In this document: positions 26,259-51,407 of the stretch, piece after piece
How the letters are laid out: every line of letters begins with the position of its first letter
Numbering within the stretch: position 1 is the stretch's first letter
Assembly (NCBI RefSeq): GCF_041260155.1
Contig: NC_091933.1
Span: forward strand, 5,551,001-5,615,000
DNA from: Ptychodera flava
Lineage: Eukaryota > Hemichordata > Enteropneusta > Ptychoderidae
DNA: 64,000 nt
Direction: 5' to 3'
Made by a program: the position numbers and the translations under genes
Notes under the pieces: generated by a model
What the model saw: only the letters and a program-made list of their open reading frames with translations
Told to the model about the DNA's origin: nothing
The model's database searches: none

Positions 26259-26939
26259 ACTGAATTCTAAATTGTTTTGCTGATCAATTATGGCTAATTT
26301 AACACAGTAGTGAGTACAACTAAACGTCGCTGTCAGAAATTTAAAGCAGTCTATAGCTGAAAAGTTACTATCAGTTTATCAAATGTTTGAAATTTCATTT
26401 CTAAGTCACCATCGGAAGACATCCAAGTAAATTCATTTTGATCATCAATATTGGACGTAGGAGTTTTTTTTATAAATTTTATATAGTTGATAACCTTAAC
26501 AAACTTCGAGTAAAATTTCGGCAACTGCTTCTTGAGTTCATGGTTCATCATATTTATTCAGTACTGTAGGCACATACATTTGCTTTGCCATAACTGCCAA
26601 GTTAATACCCGTATGGCTCGAGTCTGTACACAGTTCCAGAGCACGTGCGGTTTGTTCATATATCTCAATATACAGTGAGAGAGTCGGTCTATATTATCAG
26701 GAAATGTGTTTTACATAACACCTTCAAAAATATTTATTACTCTCGTTCCCAGTAAGGAATTTTTGCATCCAACGTGTTGAACAACACCCTTCGTATGATT
26801 TGTTTTCTTTCCTCTCAGGAAACTAAATCAACACACAAACTGCCAGTTTGTAAACTTTAAGATACAGGTTGTAGATTGTGATGCTGCTTCATACAAGGGC
26901 AGATTGTCGATGGTAATGGTTGAAAGAACAGCGAATTAA

Positions 26940-27076
26940 GCAATAACCCCGTCGCAGGAGGGTATACACGAGATTTGGTACAATGCGCGACATATAGCAC
27001 GAGCCGATAGGCGAGTGCTATATGGAGCGAATTGTACCAAAATCGAGTGTATATCCGACTGCGAAGGGGTTATTGC
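26940..27076. repeat. 137-bp near-palindromic foldback element
   Basis: Arms of about 66 nt pair around a centre near 27008. Both ends read GCAATAACCCC on their own strand, followed by TCGCAG, a GTATACAC/GATATACAC block, TTGGTACAAT and CATATAGCAC. Arm identity looks about 85%. There is no coding capacity and no clear target duplication, so it is probably a MITE. Confidence 0.85.
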
Positions 27077-28127
27077 TATTATATTATATCAACTTCCGTG
27101 TATTTGTTGTCTTACTTGGGTATTTTCATCACTCAAAGCGCCAAATGCAGAAAACGAACGTCTGAGAGATCGAACGTCGGAAATTCTGCGCCCGAGACCG
27201 AGCATTTTTATAAGTTGGGATTCCGTACAGGCACACAGTATCCTACGATAAATACGCATTACGTCCATATCGACATTGCATTTTATTCGCATGCAACACG
27301 AACACTATACTTGTCAAAATACCTGCTGCACTCACACAGAAAATGGGTCAAGAGTTCAAATCAAAAGTAAAAAGTAACTATTTTTTGGCATACTAAAATA
27401 GATTTGTCTCATTCTGTACCGCATACCGTCGCGACATTCAGTGGTGACACAGTGAAGTTACAGGATCTATATTTGATGGATAATTTGAACGTTAATTGTA
27501 CCAGAAAACAAGCAGTTTTAAAATAATCCAGACTTGCGATGACTGCAACTGTGATGAACAGTTGTGCAGATTCTGAGTGTGTTGCCCGATGCAGGGAGAG
27601 CTGGACGCTGACGCTGCTCGTTGCATTTGATGTCAAATATCGTCGCAGTCGCCAGGAGTCATCCCATTGTTATTTTGAACTTCTTGGTCTACATCGTTAG
27701 GACATCCCGATCTGTTTTAGCCCAAACTTTGGTAAATAATATCTGACATACCGTTACTGTGAGGAAGTGTCAATTTATTTGTGTATGAACGAATACTATC
27801 TTCATTTTAAAGAGCGGTACTGGGATATATCGCGTCTCGACTCCCGCAATATCAAGCAAAGTGCACGGTGCGCTGTCGCCCTAATATTTGTGTGCATCAT
27901 ACCCCAAACGTGCTGCTTCAGAGATGTCTTTCATCATCGATCCCAACTTATTTACACCAAGAGGTGAGTTACAGACCCAAACTTTATCTGTGTATCAAAA
28001 TTCGGTCTTCGGTCTTTGAAACAAAGTGGACTGTTTCGGTCTTTCTCGAGGGTCTATGGTTTAGATAGGTACGTACGTTCAAATGCACCGACCGGGCAGT
28101 TTTTCGAAAATGCTGGTTTAGGGGCCC

Positions 28128-28155
28128 GTTTTAGCACTGTTAGCAGTGCTAAAAC
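28128..28155. repeat. Small hairpin with 12-bp perfect arms
   Basis: GTTTTAGCACTG and its exact reverse complement are separated by 4 nt. Confidence 0.8.
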
Positions 28156-28256
28156 AGTATTTTAGCATCGTGGAATGAGCTCTCGTCCAATCAGAATGGC
28201 GCATGGTAGCATGAATATATAATACACTTTTTTTTTCTGTCGATAGAGATCTCAAT

Positions 28257-28292
28257 CACAGTCCCTCCACCCACGTGGGTGGAGGGACTGTG
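28257..28292. repeat. 36-bp perfect palindrome with CACGTG centre
   Basis: The left half CACAGTCCCTCCACCCAC is followed without a spacer by its exact reverse complement, ending at 28292. The centre is CACGTG, an E-box hexamer. It may be a small foldback or a cruciform-forming site. Confidence 0.95.
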
Positions 28293-29136
28293 TCTCAATG
28301 AAGTTAGGGGGCACGTCAAAAGTTCAATGTAGAAAACTTATCCCTAAGTTTCCCCCTGCCCCAAAGAAAATATAATTATACATTCCGAGTGCAACAGAGG
28401 CCAAAAGCTTGCAGGGCAGGGCCGGTCGTGCATGTCTTGAAAAACCTGTGTGTGTTTTCAACCGTCTTTCAGCACGCTTCAAGGATCCACCGATAAACAT
28501 GTTTTCAATCTATAAATAACACAGAATGTTTTGTCACCAGTCTGACATTTCCATAAGAAAGTAACAGTACTTCTACGTTCTGCCATATTTCTCTAGTTTG
28601 TATTTGAATTAACTAACAATTACTTCTTTATATTTTAATCTAACTTTCATGTTGATTTTATTTACAAATATTTACAAATATACAAGTCATGAAAAGTACT
28701 CTCATTTCTGTTTACAAATAAATTAATTTTATGTTTAACAACATCACAAAACACGTGTAAAGCCTCTGACTTTTTTCAAACATTTAAACAATATCGCAAC
28801 TCTTCGGTCAGCTGCATAATTGATGATCTCAAAAATTAGGTTTACGTCATTTTTATAGTCAATCTGGGTATGGACTTTGAAGGTAACGACACAGTACAAA
28901 ATAATGTTATGAACAAAGTTTACAAACAATCACATATCAATGTAAATATATGTCGTGTTTCACTCTTGTATCTTACTCATTTTACCTCCTAAAGCTTACA
29001 AAATGTGTTTACACGAATATTGCTGTCCACAGTAATGAGCATTCACTGTTGACTACAGAGCTGAACGTTCGCAACTGCAGCGTCCGCAACATTTGGTTTT
29101 TGTTTGCCCTTGGAAGTAACCATGAAAATGGATAAA

Positions 29137-29142
29137 TTTATT
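29137..29142 (-). terminator. Candidate polyadenylation signal for CLCA paralogue A
   Basis: AATAAA on the minus strand about 310 nt after the stop codon. No strong GT-rich element follows, so the call is tentative. Confidence 0.3.
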
Positions 29143-29450
29143 GTTATACAAATATTTCATGGAAATAAAGGATAAATAAGAGGAGATTAGCGTCCACTTG
29201 GACATCGACTAAAAGTTAAATGAAAGAGATTTTCCACAATCGTGCCACATACAGTTTGCTATCGAAGTATCTACTTTTCTGCATACGAGGTCCCTGAGAC
29301 CACTTCTATCAAATACGGGGAAAATTTCGTATGGTTCCTCCAATCCCCGAAAAGCTGCCTTCTTTCAATTTGAAAGGTAGATACAACTTTGTAGCGGCAC
29401 AGTGTGAAGTTACTCGGGAAATGTGAAAACATTTCGGGAAATCACGGAGA

Positions 29451-41445
<11,995 letters not shown>

Positions 41446-44011
41446 TGTTCGGAACAGCAGAATTCAGAAATATCAGTACGGTATAGGCTTGGCGTCGGTC
41501 GCTGTGTGAACAATTCCACCCAACTGGAAAGCTAATATGGTCTCACGCAGTGTGCCGATCTCCTTTTGAGGTAGGTCAGATGACGTTACTACACCAGGAA
41601 GTTCAACATTTTATGACTGAATTGTCCTAGCATTGCGTAGACTTAAGATGTGTTATACATTGAATCAGTCCCCGTTTCTAGATGTGTGGCACAATTATAT
41701 TACTCGCTCTTCAATCAGGAGCCGTTCGAAGCCGTCATTTGGTTACTATTAATGTCCACATCGTAGAATTTATTGGACTGTCACCTTACCATGGTAAACC
41801 AAAGTAAACGCCACAATACAAATAGAACGTACCATTGTTCCGCGGGGTTAGCCTTCAGAATTCCGCAACCTTATTTCTGTTGCCAAGTTCAAATTACTTC
41901 CTACCGTTAGAATCTGAAATACATCTGCTTCAGTGCAAAGCTTTTCCGTGACATTCAGTTTCATAACAGGCTTGGTAGACTTTAAGGTTTTCCGAATCTT
42001 GGCGAAGCAAAGCCTCTGCCTGCCCTGTAAATGGTGGCTCACAGGATACAGGTGGCTGGTATGAGGTCGGTCGTACGTGAGGTGAAGGTGTATGACGAAA
42101 TGCTTTCCTACATTTACATACGGTGTTGAACAAATACTGTTCTGCATTAAATAAGTGACAATGATGTTCATATGTGTTGGTAAAAAATGCCATGTAAAAC
42201 ATATATGTTGGTAAGAAATGTCATGTAAAAATGCCGTGGTTTACAGCTATTTCCTAAACTATCTCTTACAACCCATCGATAAAGTCCTACTTACTCTACT
42301 TATCGAGTCCGGTATGTGGCAACACGAAAACAACTCGCAAGCCACTTCCATTGATACGCACGCTCGATTAATTGCTTTTCAGTGGCGCGAAGGCACTGTC
42401 TATGTCTAACCTTCGAAAGTTCTGTAAGGTCTAGAGCTCTGCCGGTTCAATTGGAGCATACTGGTCGTGACAAAAATCATTTCAATAAATTTTAATCCAA
42501 ACGCAGAAGAGTACCTTTTCCTTTCTATCGAATTCCTTTCTAAGTATTGACCAAAGTTGATATTTTAGCGCCAATCTGTGAGTGCACTCTGTAAGGCGGA
42601 AGGCCTTGCGAGCTATTGGAATGGTTAAGATTGTAAATTGCAGTATAAAGTTTTGAACTTTTGATCCGTTAGGTAGAATGACGTCACTAGCTAATCAGTG
42701 AATGTGTGAAGGCGGGTTCAAATGTATCCTTAGGACGTATAGTAAAACCAAGTCACGGACACGTATGAACGTATGAACAGCACGATTATATCGCACGATG
42801 GAGTATAATGGAAATATACAAACGACAAAATGTGAACAGCTCTTTCTTCTCAGTGAAAAAAGGTCGTTTGGGGACGGTCCTTGACAACATAATTCATAAG
42901 GGTGGAGTCAACTTTTCGAGAGCTAATTGAGAGTAAGTCGGTCAGGCTTGATTTAGCATACTTTAGCCTTAATCCCTTTTAGTTCCTTGTTCTCGTTGAG
43001 ATGTTGTTTTTGACAACGCCTGCGGAATGGCGAAATTCATAGCATCGCCATTATGTTTTGGGACACTCCATCCTGCAAACCAGAAGGACTCGACTTGGTT
43101 CTCTTTAAGCTTTGTTTGTCATCAGTCATGCGTTATCGGTAATTAGAGACAAAAACTTTCGCAATTGATATCCCGTTTTTCAATATCTTGCAAAAGATGG
43201 CAGTTTTATTAAAAGGCTCACCCAGCCTTCTTATTTGCTGGCTATTGTCACGAAAATTAGTAAAAGAATAACGAACATACACAAATATATTTGTCTCAAG
43301 AAAGAGTACGAGAGAAGTTTTGTGCAATTTATCAAATGCATCAAATGAAGAATATTCCTACGGCAAAGTTACAGTTTGCAGGTACGTGTGTGACGTCAGA
43401 CGCTGCTGATATATTTTCTGAACAAAAACTTCTTTCTAGAGCTCCAGGGAATTTTGGAAGCGACTCAAAACAGAACTAGATAGCGTGCCGTGTCATGGTA
43501 GCCGCCACTGGTACCAAGGTATGGAGTACACTTTTTAAAGTAGATGTCGGGCCGGGTCAAAGAATACATGCGGAGTCGTAAGAAGTGAAGGGCATTTTTG
43601 AAAGTCCGCTCATTGTGGATAAATTTACATCCGTTGCGGCGTTTTGTGGGGCTTGACTTTTGTCACAACGATAGTATGTCTCTGCCGACGGTTCATAAGC
43701 ACCGGGGACATCACCGATATTATACAGAGTTCATACTTCTATCTCTGTTTGCATTTCAGGCGTGGTTCTTGTAACATGCCTTATGTGCTTTCTTGAAGTG
43801 TTGCCCCTTGGTTTATCAAAATAACAGCTCTGTGTTCGCATTACTGAAACCGTGTGATTTACGGCAATCAGGAAATTATTTCTAATTAAACACTCAATAC
43901 TCTCTGTTCAGAAGTTCTCTCCAGTAGGAGATTAGTACAAATTCGAGTTGATTTATATCATTCTTACAATAAAGAAAATGAAAATAGCAAAGCTTTTGGC
44001 GCAACTTCTGA

Positions 44012-44374
44012 TCAGTAGTTATCCCTAGCTGGCGTAAAGTTCTTTTCATACACGAAATGCTTGACATTCTTATACCACCATAAAGTCACGAGATATTGTC
44101 CCATGGGATCACGCCAGCGACTTTGAGGTACAAGTTCTTGCAAGTTATACAGTTTTTGAATAATTCTCCTCTCGACAACGGTTAGATTTTCAAAAATGAC
44201 ACCTGAGAGATATTCCCATATTTTGTGAAATATTGTCACATCACCCTTTACTTTGGCGGCAAACACTTTCAGAAATATACATACACCCACCGCTACCACA
44301 CCAGTTCTCGATGACAGCTGACAATACTTCAATAAACATCGAGTGTTGTGCCAGGGTCGAAGGCCAACACCCAT
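44012..44374 (-). CDS. Unrecognised 120-residue open frame (tentative)
   Basis: An ATG-to-stop frame on the minus strand with protein-like composition, including a hydrophobic patch (GVVAVGVCIFLKVFAA) and tryptophan-rich WRDPMGQYLVTLWWY near the C-terminus. It is preceded by an AG dinucleotide (ACACTAG|ATGGGT), so it could be a terminal exon or a decayed exon. I do not recognise the family, and no neighbouring exon could be linked. Chance or a transposon remnant is quite possible. Confidence 0.25.
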   Translation of the reverse strand: MGVGLRPWHNTRCLLKYCQLSSRTGVVAVGVCIFLKVFAAKVKGDVTIFHKIWEYLSGVIFENLTVVERRIIQKLYNLQELVPQSRWRDPMGQYLVTLWWYKNVKHFVYEKNFTPARDNY

Positions 44375-44772
44375 CTAGTGTTATCTGATTCAGGAGTCAC
44401 GCAGCAAAGTTGCTTATCAAGACTGAAGTATTTGTTGATATGTTGACATATAACAGATATAACAGAGTTTTCTGATTATATGATTGACAGCTGCCGGCAA
44501 CTGTGACATTTATATCGGTATCTGCCACTGCATCGCGGGGAGGTGGGTATCAAAATGGAAATAAATATCCACAGAGTAAAACTTCCTCAAAATATTTTGC
44601 AACCTTCCTTCTTTAAAAAAATATTCACATGAATGCTGACTAAATAAAAAGGGGGGGGGGGGGGGGATTAGGAATTTCACCAAATCTTTGAACGCAAAAA
44701 AAGCATGTCGGAATTCTGACTACCCCACTCCAAGTAACAAACGACGCATCCCTAGTGAGAAGACCGATTGAA

Positions 44773-45027
44773 ATTAGGGTGGTATGCGTCTCGATTTGTA
44801 CTTTTTAAAGAAAAAATGAAACTCGTGGACAAATATTCTTACCAATAAACATGCACAATACCTTTTAAGTCTATCCTTTGTAACCACTCATTTTGAAACT
44901 GTTTTGAGTAAATTAAGTTTTCACCGACTTATGTGAAATCGAAAATTTTGTGTTCTCCATGGAATTTCTTGAGAAATGTTTGGGTATAAATTTAAGTCTT
45001 TCAATTTCGAGGCGCATGCTACCTTAG
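44773..45027. mobile_element. Shortened TTAA MITE, family 1, copy E
   Basis: Termini GGTGGTATGCGTCTCG and the complement of CGAGGCGCATGCTACCTTA face each other, with a shortened body. Flanks are ATTA and TTAG rather than clean TTAA. A further internal fragment (GTGCAAATT ... AAATGGCC) follows to about 45190. Confidence 0.7.
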
Positions 45028-46771
45028 TACTCAGCGCTCAAGACAACTTTATTCTCTAAGACTTTCATAATCCAGGAAAGAGGTTACCGTGCAAATTGAG
45101 GCATTGAAGGAGCAAGATATACCAAATTTCAGGAATGAATGACATTCGAAATGGCCATGATCCTCAGCGATGTTGGGTGTCTACTGCGGTCTTTTCAGTA
45201 ATTGCACCTTAAATTGTCTACAAGCGAGTTGATGTGATATCGCGCCTCCTCTGGTCAATTCTGTGCAATGCTGTACAAATGTCCCGTGCGACGGAAAGTA
45301 CCCACAGCAAACGTGTGAACATTGGAACTGATGGCGCAATATTGAATCTCTTTCCTCGCATCGTCGCGTTTATATGTCAGTTGCTTCATGAAACACACGA
45401 AGTGCTATGCTATGATGAACAATTAATTGATCCCATGTAAGCGAACCACGCATACTACAAGTTTTTATCATCTATAGCTCCAAATTAGGCGCCACTTTTC
45501 TAGGCGAACGAGTTTTGAGGCAGGGACAGCTAGCAGAGGTTGCGACAAACCATGAACCTATAATCACCGTCCTTGCCACGCCTTTGAAATCACTCCGAGT
45601 ACTTAACACACACAAAGCATAAAATTTAAATTTTATGAAGACAATATAGAAGCAGCTATGTTTTTTCTTGCTTGAAGACAAAACCTTTGTGTATGGTAAG
45701 CAGTCAGCGTCAATACCGGCGATCATCTTTATTAGGAGGGAGTAATGAGAAAGAAAGATTTACATCGAGTGTTAACCTATTCTCTAGCTCATCGACACCC
45801 CCAGCTCCGGTTGATTTTTAACATAAACTGTGCTGCAGAGAAGTGATTGCCCCCAAAGTTCATGTTTTCATAACTCGAGCTTGGGAAGTGTATGTGGTAC
45901 TCAGCGGAAAATCCAGTCTAAAATCGGACATATATTTGTCATCACCGTTAAGGTAACATAAACTCTCTTAAGAGGGAATATGCTTAAATAAAAGAGTAAC
46001 TAGGCAAAAATTCTTGAGGAATGAAGTTGATTAAAATACATTGAATATTTAATCGGCACTTTTGTACAAAATTTGTGTGTAACGTTACACCACGTTTTCA
46101 CTCTTAATATTTACATGAGCAATTTAAAGAATAATCATATACAGCTTTCTATACAAGATGTTTTAACAGTTTACTATACATGTAACAACGCTGCAGTAAA
46201 AAACCGAACGATTTACAGAAGAATCAATTTCTACCATTTTGTCTTCTTCCCATTTGCTCAAACGATCACGTCTGAAATATTATGTACAGTGAAATATAAT
46301 GCTACAGACATCCTAGCATGGGACGGATTGGACGATACGGGACTTACAATTTTCTTGCAAAAGTTATCATATATCATGCTCTCCAGACTGAGATGAAATA
46401 CTGTGCTTCATCAGAAATCAAAACAAAAACGTAAAACAAATTCAGGACAATTTAATTCATCGAAATTCTCAATTATTCAAATCTTGAAAGATTATGCTGG
46501 TTAAAATGCTGTTTCCGATTCAAAAGAAATTCAAGGGTGAGCGTTGCGGACATGCGTCGGTTAATTTTCCTGTGACAATACATTGTGTGTAAAATTATCT
46601 ATTTGGTGTCGCCATGAAATTATTGTTTCTTTCTACACAACAATGGAGGTGGGGAGGGTAGCATAAGCACTGTCATGCCGATTGATGGCGTTCATTTCTA
46701 CAGTGTTCAGCGATCGATGCCCTCAGGCTCGAGCCTAAATCTTTTTTTAGTAGATTTTAAGCAGAATGATC

Positions 46772-46777
46772 TTTATT
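46772..46777 (-). terminator. Candidate polyadenylation signal for CLCA paralogue B
   Basis: AATAAA on the minus strand about 360 nt beyond the stop codon at 47138. There is no strong downstream GT-rich element; positional candidate only. Confidence 0.25.
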
Positions 46778-47137
46778 GATCAGGGAGATTGTCATTTTAG
46801 TGATTTTTTTACTATAAATTTTGCAAAATGTTCGAGCAAACATAAGCTCTGCTTTAGACCGAAACGCAACCATACCTACGCATCCACTGATTGTATTTGT
46901 ATGAACCGGAGAACTAATTCAACGATGTTCCATGTGTCATTCATTCCAATGTTCGAACCTCAGTCAAATTAGTAATGATACAATGTCAATACAAAATATA
47001 TCGTCATGAATTACAGAAATTCCGCATATATACATAGGTACCAATATACATTTGTATTACATGCCATATGATAGTCTAAATATACCATTCCCGCCACGAT
47101 ACCCATGTGGATAGATTCTAATGTTAGATTGGGATAT

Positions 47138-47847
47138 TTAGATTTCCTGAACAACTTCATTAACGTATTCTTCTGTTTGTTTTTCGCCATCGATATCTAC
47201 GATCTTGTTTTTACGTTTTCCTTTCTTGCAGCTCACCACCAGGGCGGCAGAGACGGCAACGACCAGTGCCACTCCAGTGAAACAACCAACAGCAATCAGA
47301 GCGATTTCCCATGCTTCAAGGCCCTGTTCAGGCTGCGGTTGCACGACGAGGGTTGACTGAGCGATGTTGGAAACAGCGCCCTCGTTTCCGGCCGCATCAA
47401 CAGCCCGGAGAGCGAAATAGAAAGAGGAACCAGCACCTCTTGACGGCATGGCGATTGTGAGCATTTCCAGGGACCCGGATGGAAGAGGACTCGTCAGATT
47501 GCCAACCAGGACGTACTCCTCCTCAATGGGCGTTGCTGATAGAAAATCATCGACAAGGGAGGAAAAATTTGAAGCAATTCGCATGTCATAATGGTCGGCT
47601 GTGTGAACAAAAAGACAGAAAGGTTTTTGATTGCAACAGCGATCTTGGTGATATGCGTCTCTTTCATTCGATACATATGTTAAAGACACATTACCGAGTA
47701 TACAAGCTTGGAAGCTTTCAAAAGAAAATCATGTTTACCAAAGCTTACAGTGAAGTGTACCTTTTTCGAACTATATTGACACTACATCAACTACTAGTAT
47801 CCTAATTGATTGATACAAACAAACAACTTACGTACCTACCTACATAC

Positions 47848-47912
<65 letters not shown>

Positions 47913-50900
47913 CATACATACATACATACATACATACATACATACATACATACATACATACATACATACATACATACATACATACATACATACATACATA
48001 CATACATACATACATACATACATACATACATACATACATACATACATACATACATACATACATACATAGACACATGCATGTACCGACACACATGTTAACT
48101 GACCGGTAGATTCAGCACTCAATTTTCAAAGCCTTAAAGCCCGACTAGTTGTATCCTTTAGCATCATTTTTATGATCTTTCAAACTAAAGTAAGTTTGTG
48201 AGAATGTACCAATTTAGGTGTGTGCAATTTTGAACAAGACAAAAATTACACTGTGATTAAATGTTTGCCCATGTGAAAAACTGCACAGAGTAGTCCTATG
48301 TAATGCATGGGGTGAATGTTTTCAACTGTGACATTGTATGTTCTGTTTCTTTTGTAATATTACCAATTTTTGAAAATGACGGGAAATCAAAATGACTGTT
48401 AAAATTTGAATTTACTTGACAAATGTTTCACAAAGGAATGGTTTTCTAATGCGGTAAAAGCCTTTATCCCTTCAGAGGGTAGAATTCGGAGAAAACCAGG
48501 AGAGAATGGGAAGATATTTTCAGGTCAACAAATTTCAAGAGTTACAGCTACTGGGGCTTTAACCAAAATAAATGCACATTTTCCTCACCTGTGCCTTGAT
48601 CCATATCGTTTCCAGTGGCTGTCCACTGAAGCACAATCGTCTGATCGTCATACGAAGTGGACAAAACACTGAGATCGTTAATTCTTGCCGGTGGGAGGAG
48701 ATCTGTGCCCGGTTGAACATACGTGACACCGTCTGCAACCTGTATGACGCCGCCTGAAGCAATTCTGCTGAAGTCGCCAACAGGACTCGGTTCACCCGGC
48801 TCAGGAATAATGGCTGAAAATAGGATAATCGTTTTAAGACCAATGCGAATAGGTAACTAATAGCTGAGCTGTTAGCCAAATCAACAGTGGAGATCAACCC
48901 ATACCATAATATGGAAATACATGCCATGCATTAGTGTAGAATGCAATGCAGTGGAAAGAAATTACCAGACAAGCCTGTGAGTCACTCGGCTTTTCTCGGT
49001 CGCACGCGGTATAGTTTCTTGCTGTGTATTTCGTGTTCGCCCTGGCATCAACGCGACAATCTGCCAAAGTGTATTGCTTCACGATAATATCACCATATGT
49101 AACAGTCTGCTTGGATTTATTCCTTCAGTTTGCTCTGTTTAGATATATGTATACCCAAAGACCCGGAGCAAGTCTGAGGAATAACCCTTAATAAGCCTGC
49201 ATATGGAGTTAAAGTTAAAATATGGAAAAGAAACCCAATCATGTCAAAGTGGAAGTTGAAAGTATATGGATTAAGCGGTAAAACTACGTGATTATTCATT
49301 AAAACACCGAGTATTTCTCAAATCGATGACGAATAAATTACGGAAAGTTGTTTTCTTTTTTGAAAGCTACTCACAGAGATCTTTAGGCAACGCCCCCATT
49401 CGCCCGTTGGCGCTGACAACTGCATTGCCGTCTTGATCGCTTGCTGTTACCTGGACGCTGTAACGGCAAGACGTGGGACAGGTGGCCTCGATAAAGTCAA
49501 CGAAATAAGCGGAGTACACGCCATCGTCTTTAGTAATATCTGCCCCTGAAGAAAAATCATAACATATTGTTTTAGTAATGTGTTTTGTTCGGTACAAATT
49601 TCTGAAATATTACTGGTGATATTACCTTTTTCAGTTGACCTACCCCCTCGCGTTTATACCGTCAAAGTCATGTTTTGACTGTTTTCACACTGGGACGCTG
49701 GTTATGTTACCAAAACGACTTACGGGTACTAGATTTGAAACGTTACGAATGTCCGCGCTACCATCAAACTGGTGGCTAACGGTGGTTGGGCGAGCGTCAA
49801 ACATTCGAGAGTAGTGACAGCATTCCCACGTTTCGCAAATGAGTCAAAGGTCAGTCTTCCCTGTTACATTTTACATGATGCAAAAATCATAATTTCGCCA
49901 GGTGAACGTTGCTTATGACAGCCACAGCAGCCAGATCTGAGAAATTGTAACCATAGGTGTTTTCACATGTAAATGGACTATATTCTAACGTATGTTGAAC
50001 AAAATTAAAATTTTGAAGGGACATAATACTGCACTTAGTTACGACTGGAAAAAGTTCCCCTCCCGCATTTGAGTTTTACCTTCTCCCCAATGCCCGGTGA
50101 AGGAAATCTCCCCGCTTCCCCTCCTCCTAAAAGCCCCCGCTGTCTTCTCCCCCGACTAATGTTCGAACTGACATGCCTTTGCCACGTCACAGTATAAAGA
50201 CTCACTGTCCGCCGATTGAGCCTTTTTTCAAGTTACCCTCTGAGCTGCAGAATAAAATTGCCTTGCTCGCTGATGCGGAAAAGAGTTGCCTGCCCGACCG
50301 ACCTGAAATTTAAATCGCCAAACGAGCCTTTTTTGTGGGAACAGGTTTAACAGAGTGCTTTAAAAGATCCAAATAGCTTATATGGACATTGATTGGGCCT
50401 AAAATGTCATAGCGGTATCTCAGAGTTGTTTTTGGCGTGTTGCGTTTAGGGTATCTTAAGGGTCCGTGGGTATTTTGTGACGTGTTTGCTTGTTTGCTCG
50501 TTTGTTGTTTGTTTGTTTGTACTTGTTGTGTCTTTGTCTCTGTGTGCGATATCAGAATTTAAATGTTTTCCAGATATAGTTTACTTTCTTTCCAATATAT
50601 CGGTAGATTTGAGTCGAGATTGAATGAGTTGAGTGAGAGTTCTTCGATTTAATGGTTTTAATTTTAACTACCATACTACTGCCGTATAAAAAGATGGATC
50701 AAGCGTCGAATCTCCTTATAGAATCTCATCCATTCAATGAGATGACAGAAAAATTACGTTGCGCTGATTTCTATGATTTCATCTATGAAGTCACAGATTG
50801 TTGTCGGGTACGATGAAAAAGTTGAATTATTCGACGTTTTCGGAGACACTATACTTACCTACACCATTGTCGAAGAGCTGCAACTCCACCGGCGGATTTG

Positions 50901-51224
50901 TTTGCGGTTCTGGACGATCAACAACCGCGAAGACAGTAGCTCCAGTCACGGGAACGAAGCCACGACTCAATTCAGCGTAGACGATCGCTGTTGGTGGAGA
51001 TTGTGTTATTGTATAACCACTCAGTGTTGACGTCAGACGAATCGGAGACGCACTCTCGTCAGATGGTTTTGACTCCACTGAAACTTCAATGATTTGATGG
51101 ACTGCGTCAGAATTGTTAACAATGTAACTCCAAGTCCCAATCTAGAGCCGGAAGAAACCACAACGGTGATGTTGTTTCATCTCATTAATCGACTTTCATG
51201 CACGCATGCAAATCCTGTACATAC

Positions 51225-51255
<31 letters not shown>

Positions 51256-51359
51256 TGTATGTATGTATGTATGTATGTATGTATGTATGTATGTATGTAT
51301 GTATGTATGTATGTATGTATGTATGTATGCATGCATGCATGCATGTATGTATGTATGTA

Positions 51360-51407
<48 letters not shown>

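Larger units (their letters stand above)
26259..29450. other. Intergenic region between convergent genes
   Basis: The small membrane protein gene (plus) and CLCA paralogue A (minus) converge here. The region contains three palindromic repeats (26940, 28128, 28257) but no recognisable exon. Both 3' UTRs must lie within it. Confidence 0.6.
41446..47137. other. Spacer between the two tandem CLCA genes
   Basis: It must contain the promoter of paralogue A and the 3' UTR of paralogue B, both on the minus strand. I see one open frame of possible interest (44012-44374), a short G run (about 44649-44667) and MITE family 1 copies (44773-45027 and a fragment at about 45030-45190). No further CLCA exon or other recognisable gene is visible. 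Confidence 0.6.

Noticed and set aside
46073..46396. 107-residue plus-strand frame
   Set aside because: AT-rich composition, no motif, and opposite to the probable 3' UTR side of CLCA paralogue B.
47802..48122. Frames encoding YVCM and YLSI repeats
   Set aside because: CATA/GATA microsatellite artefact in a CLCA intron.
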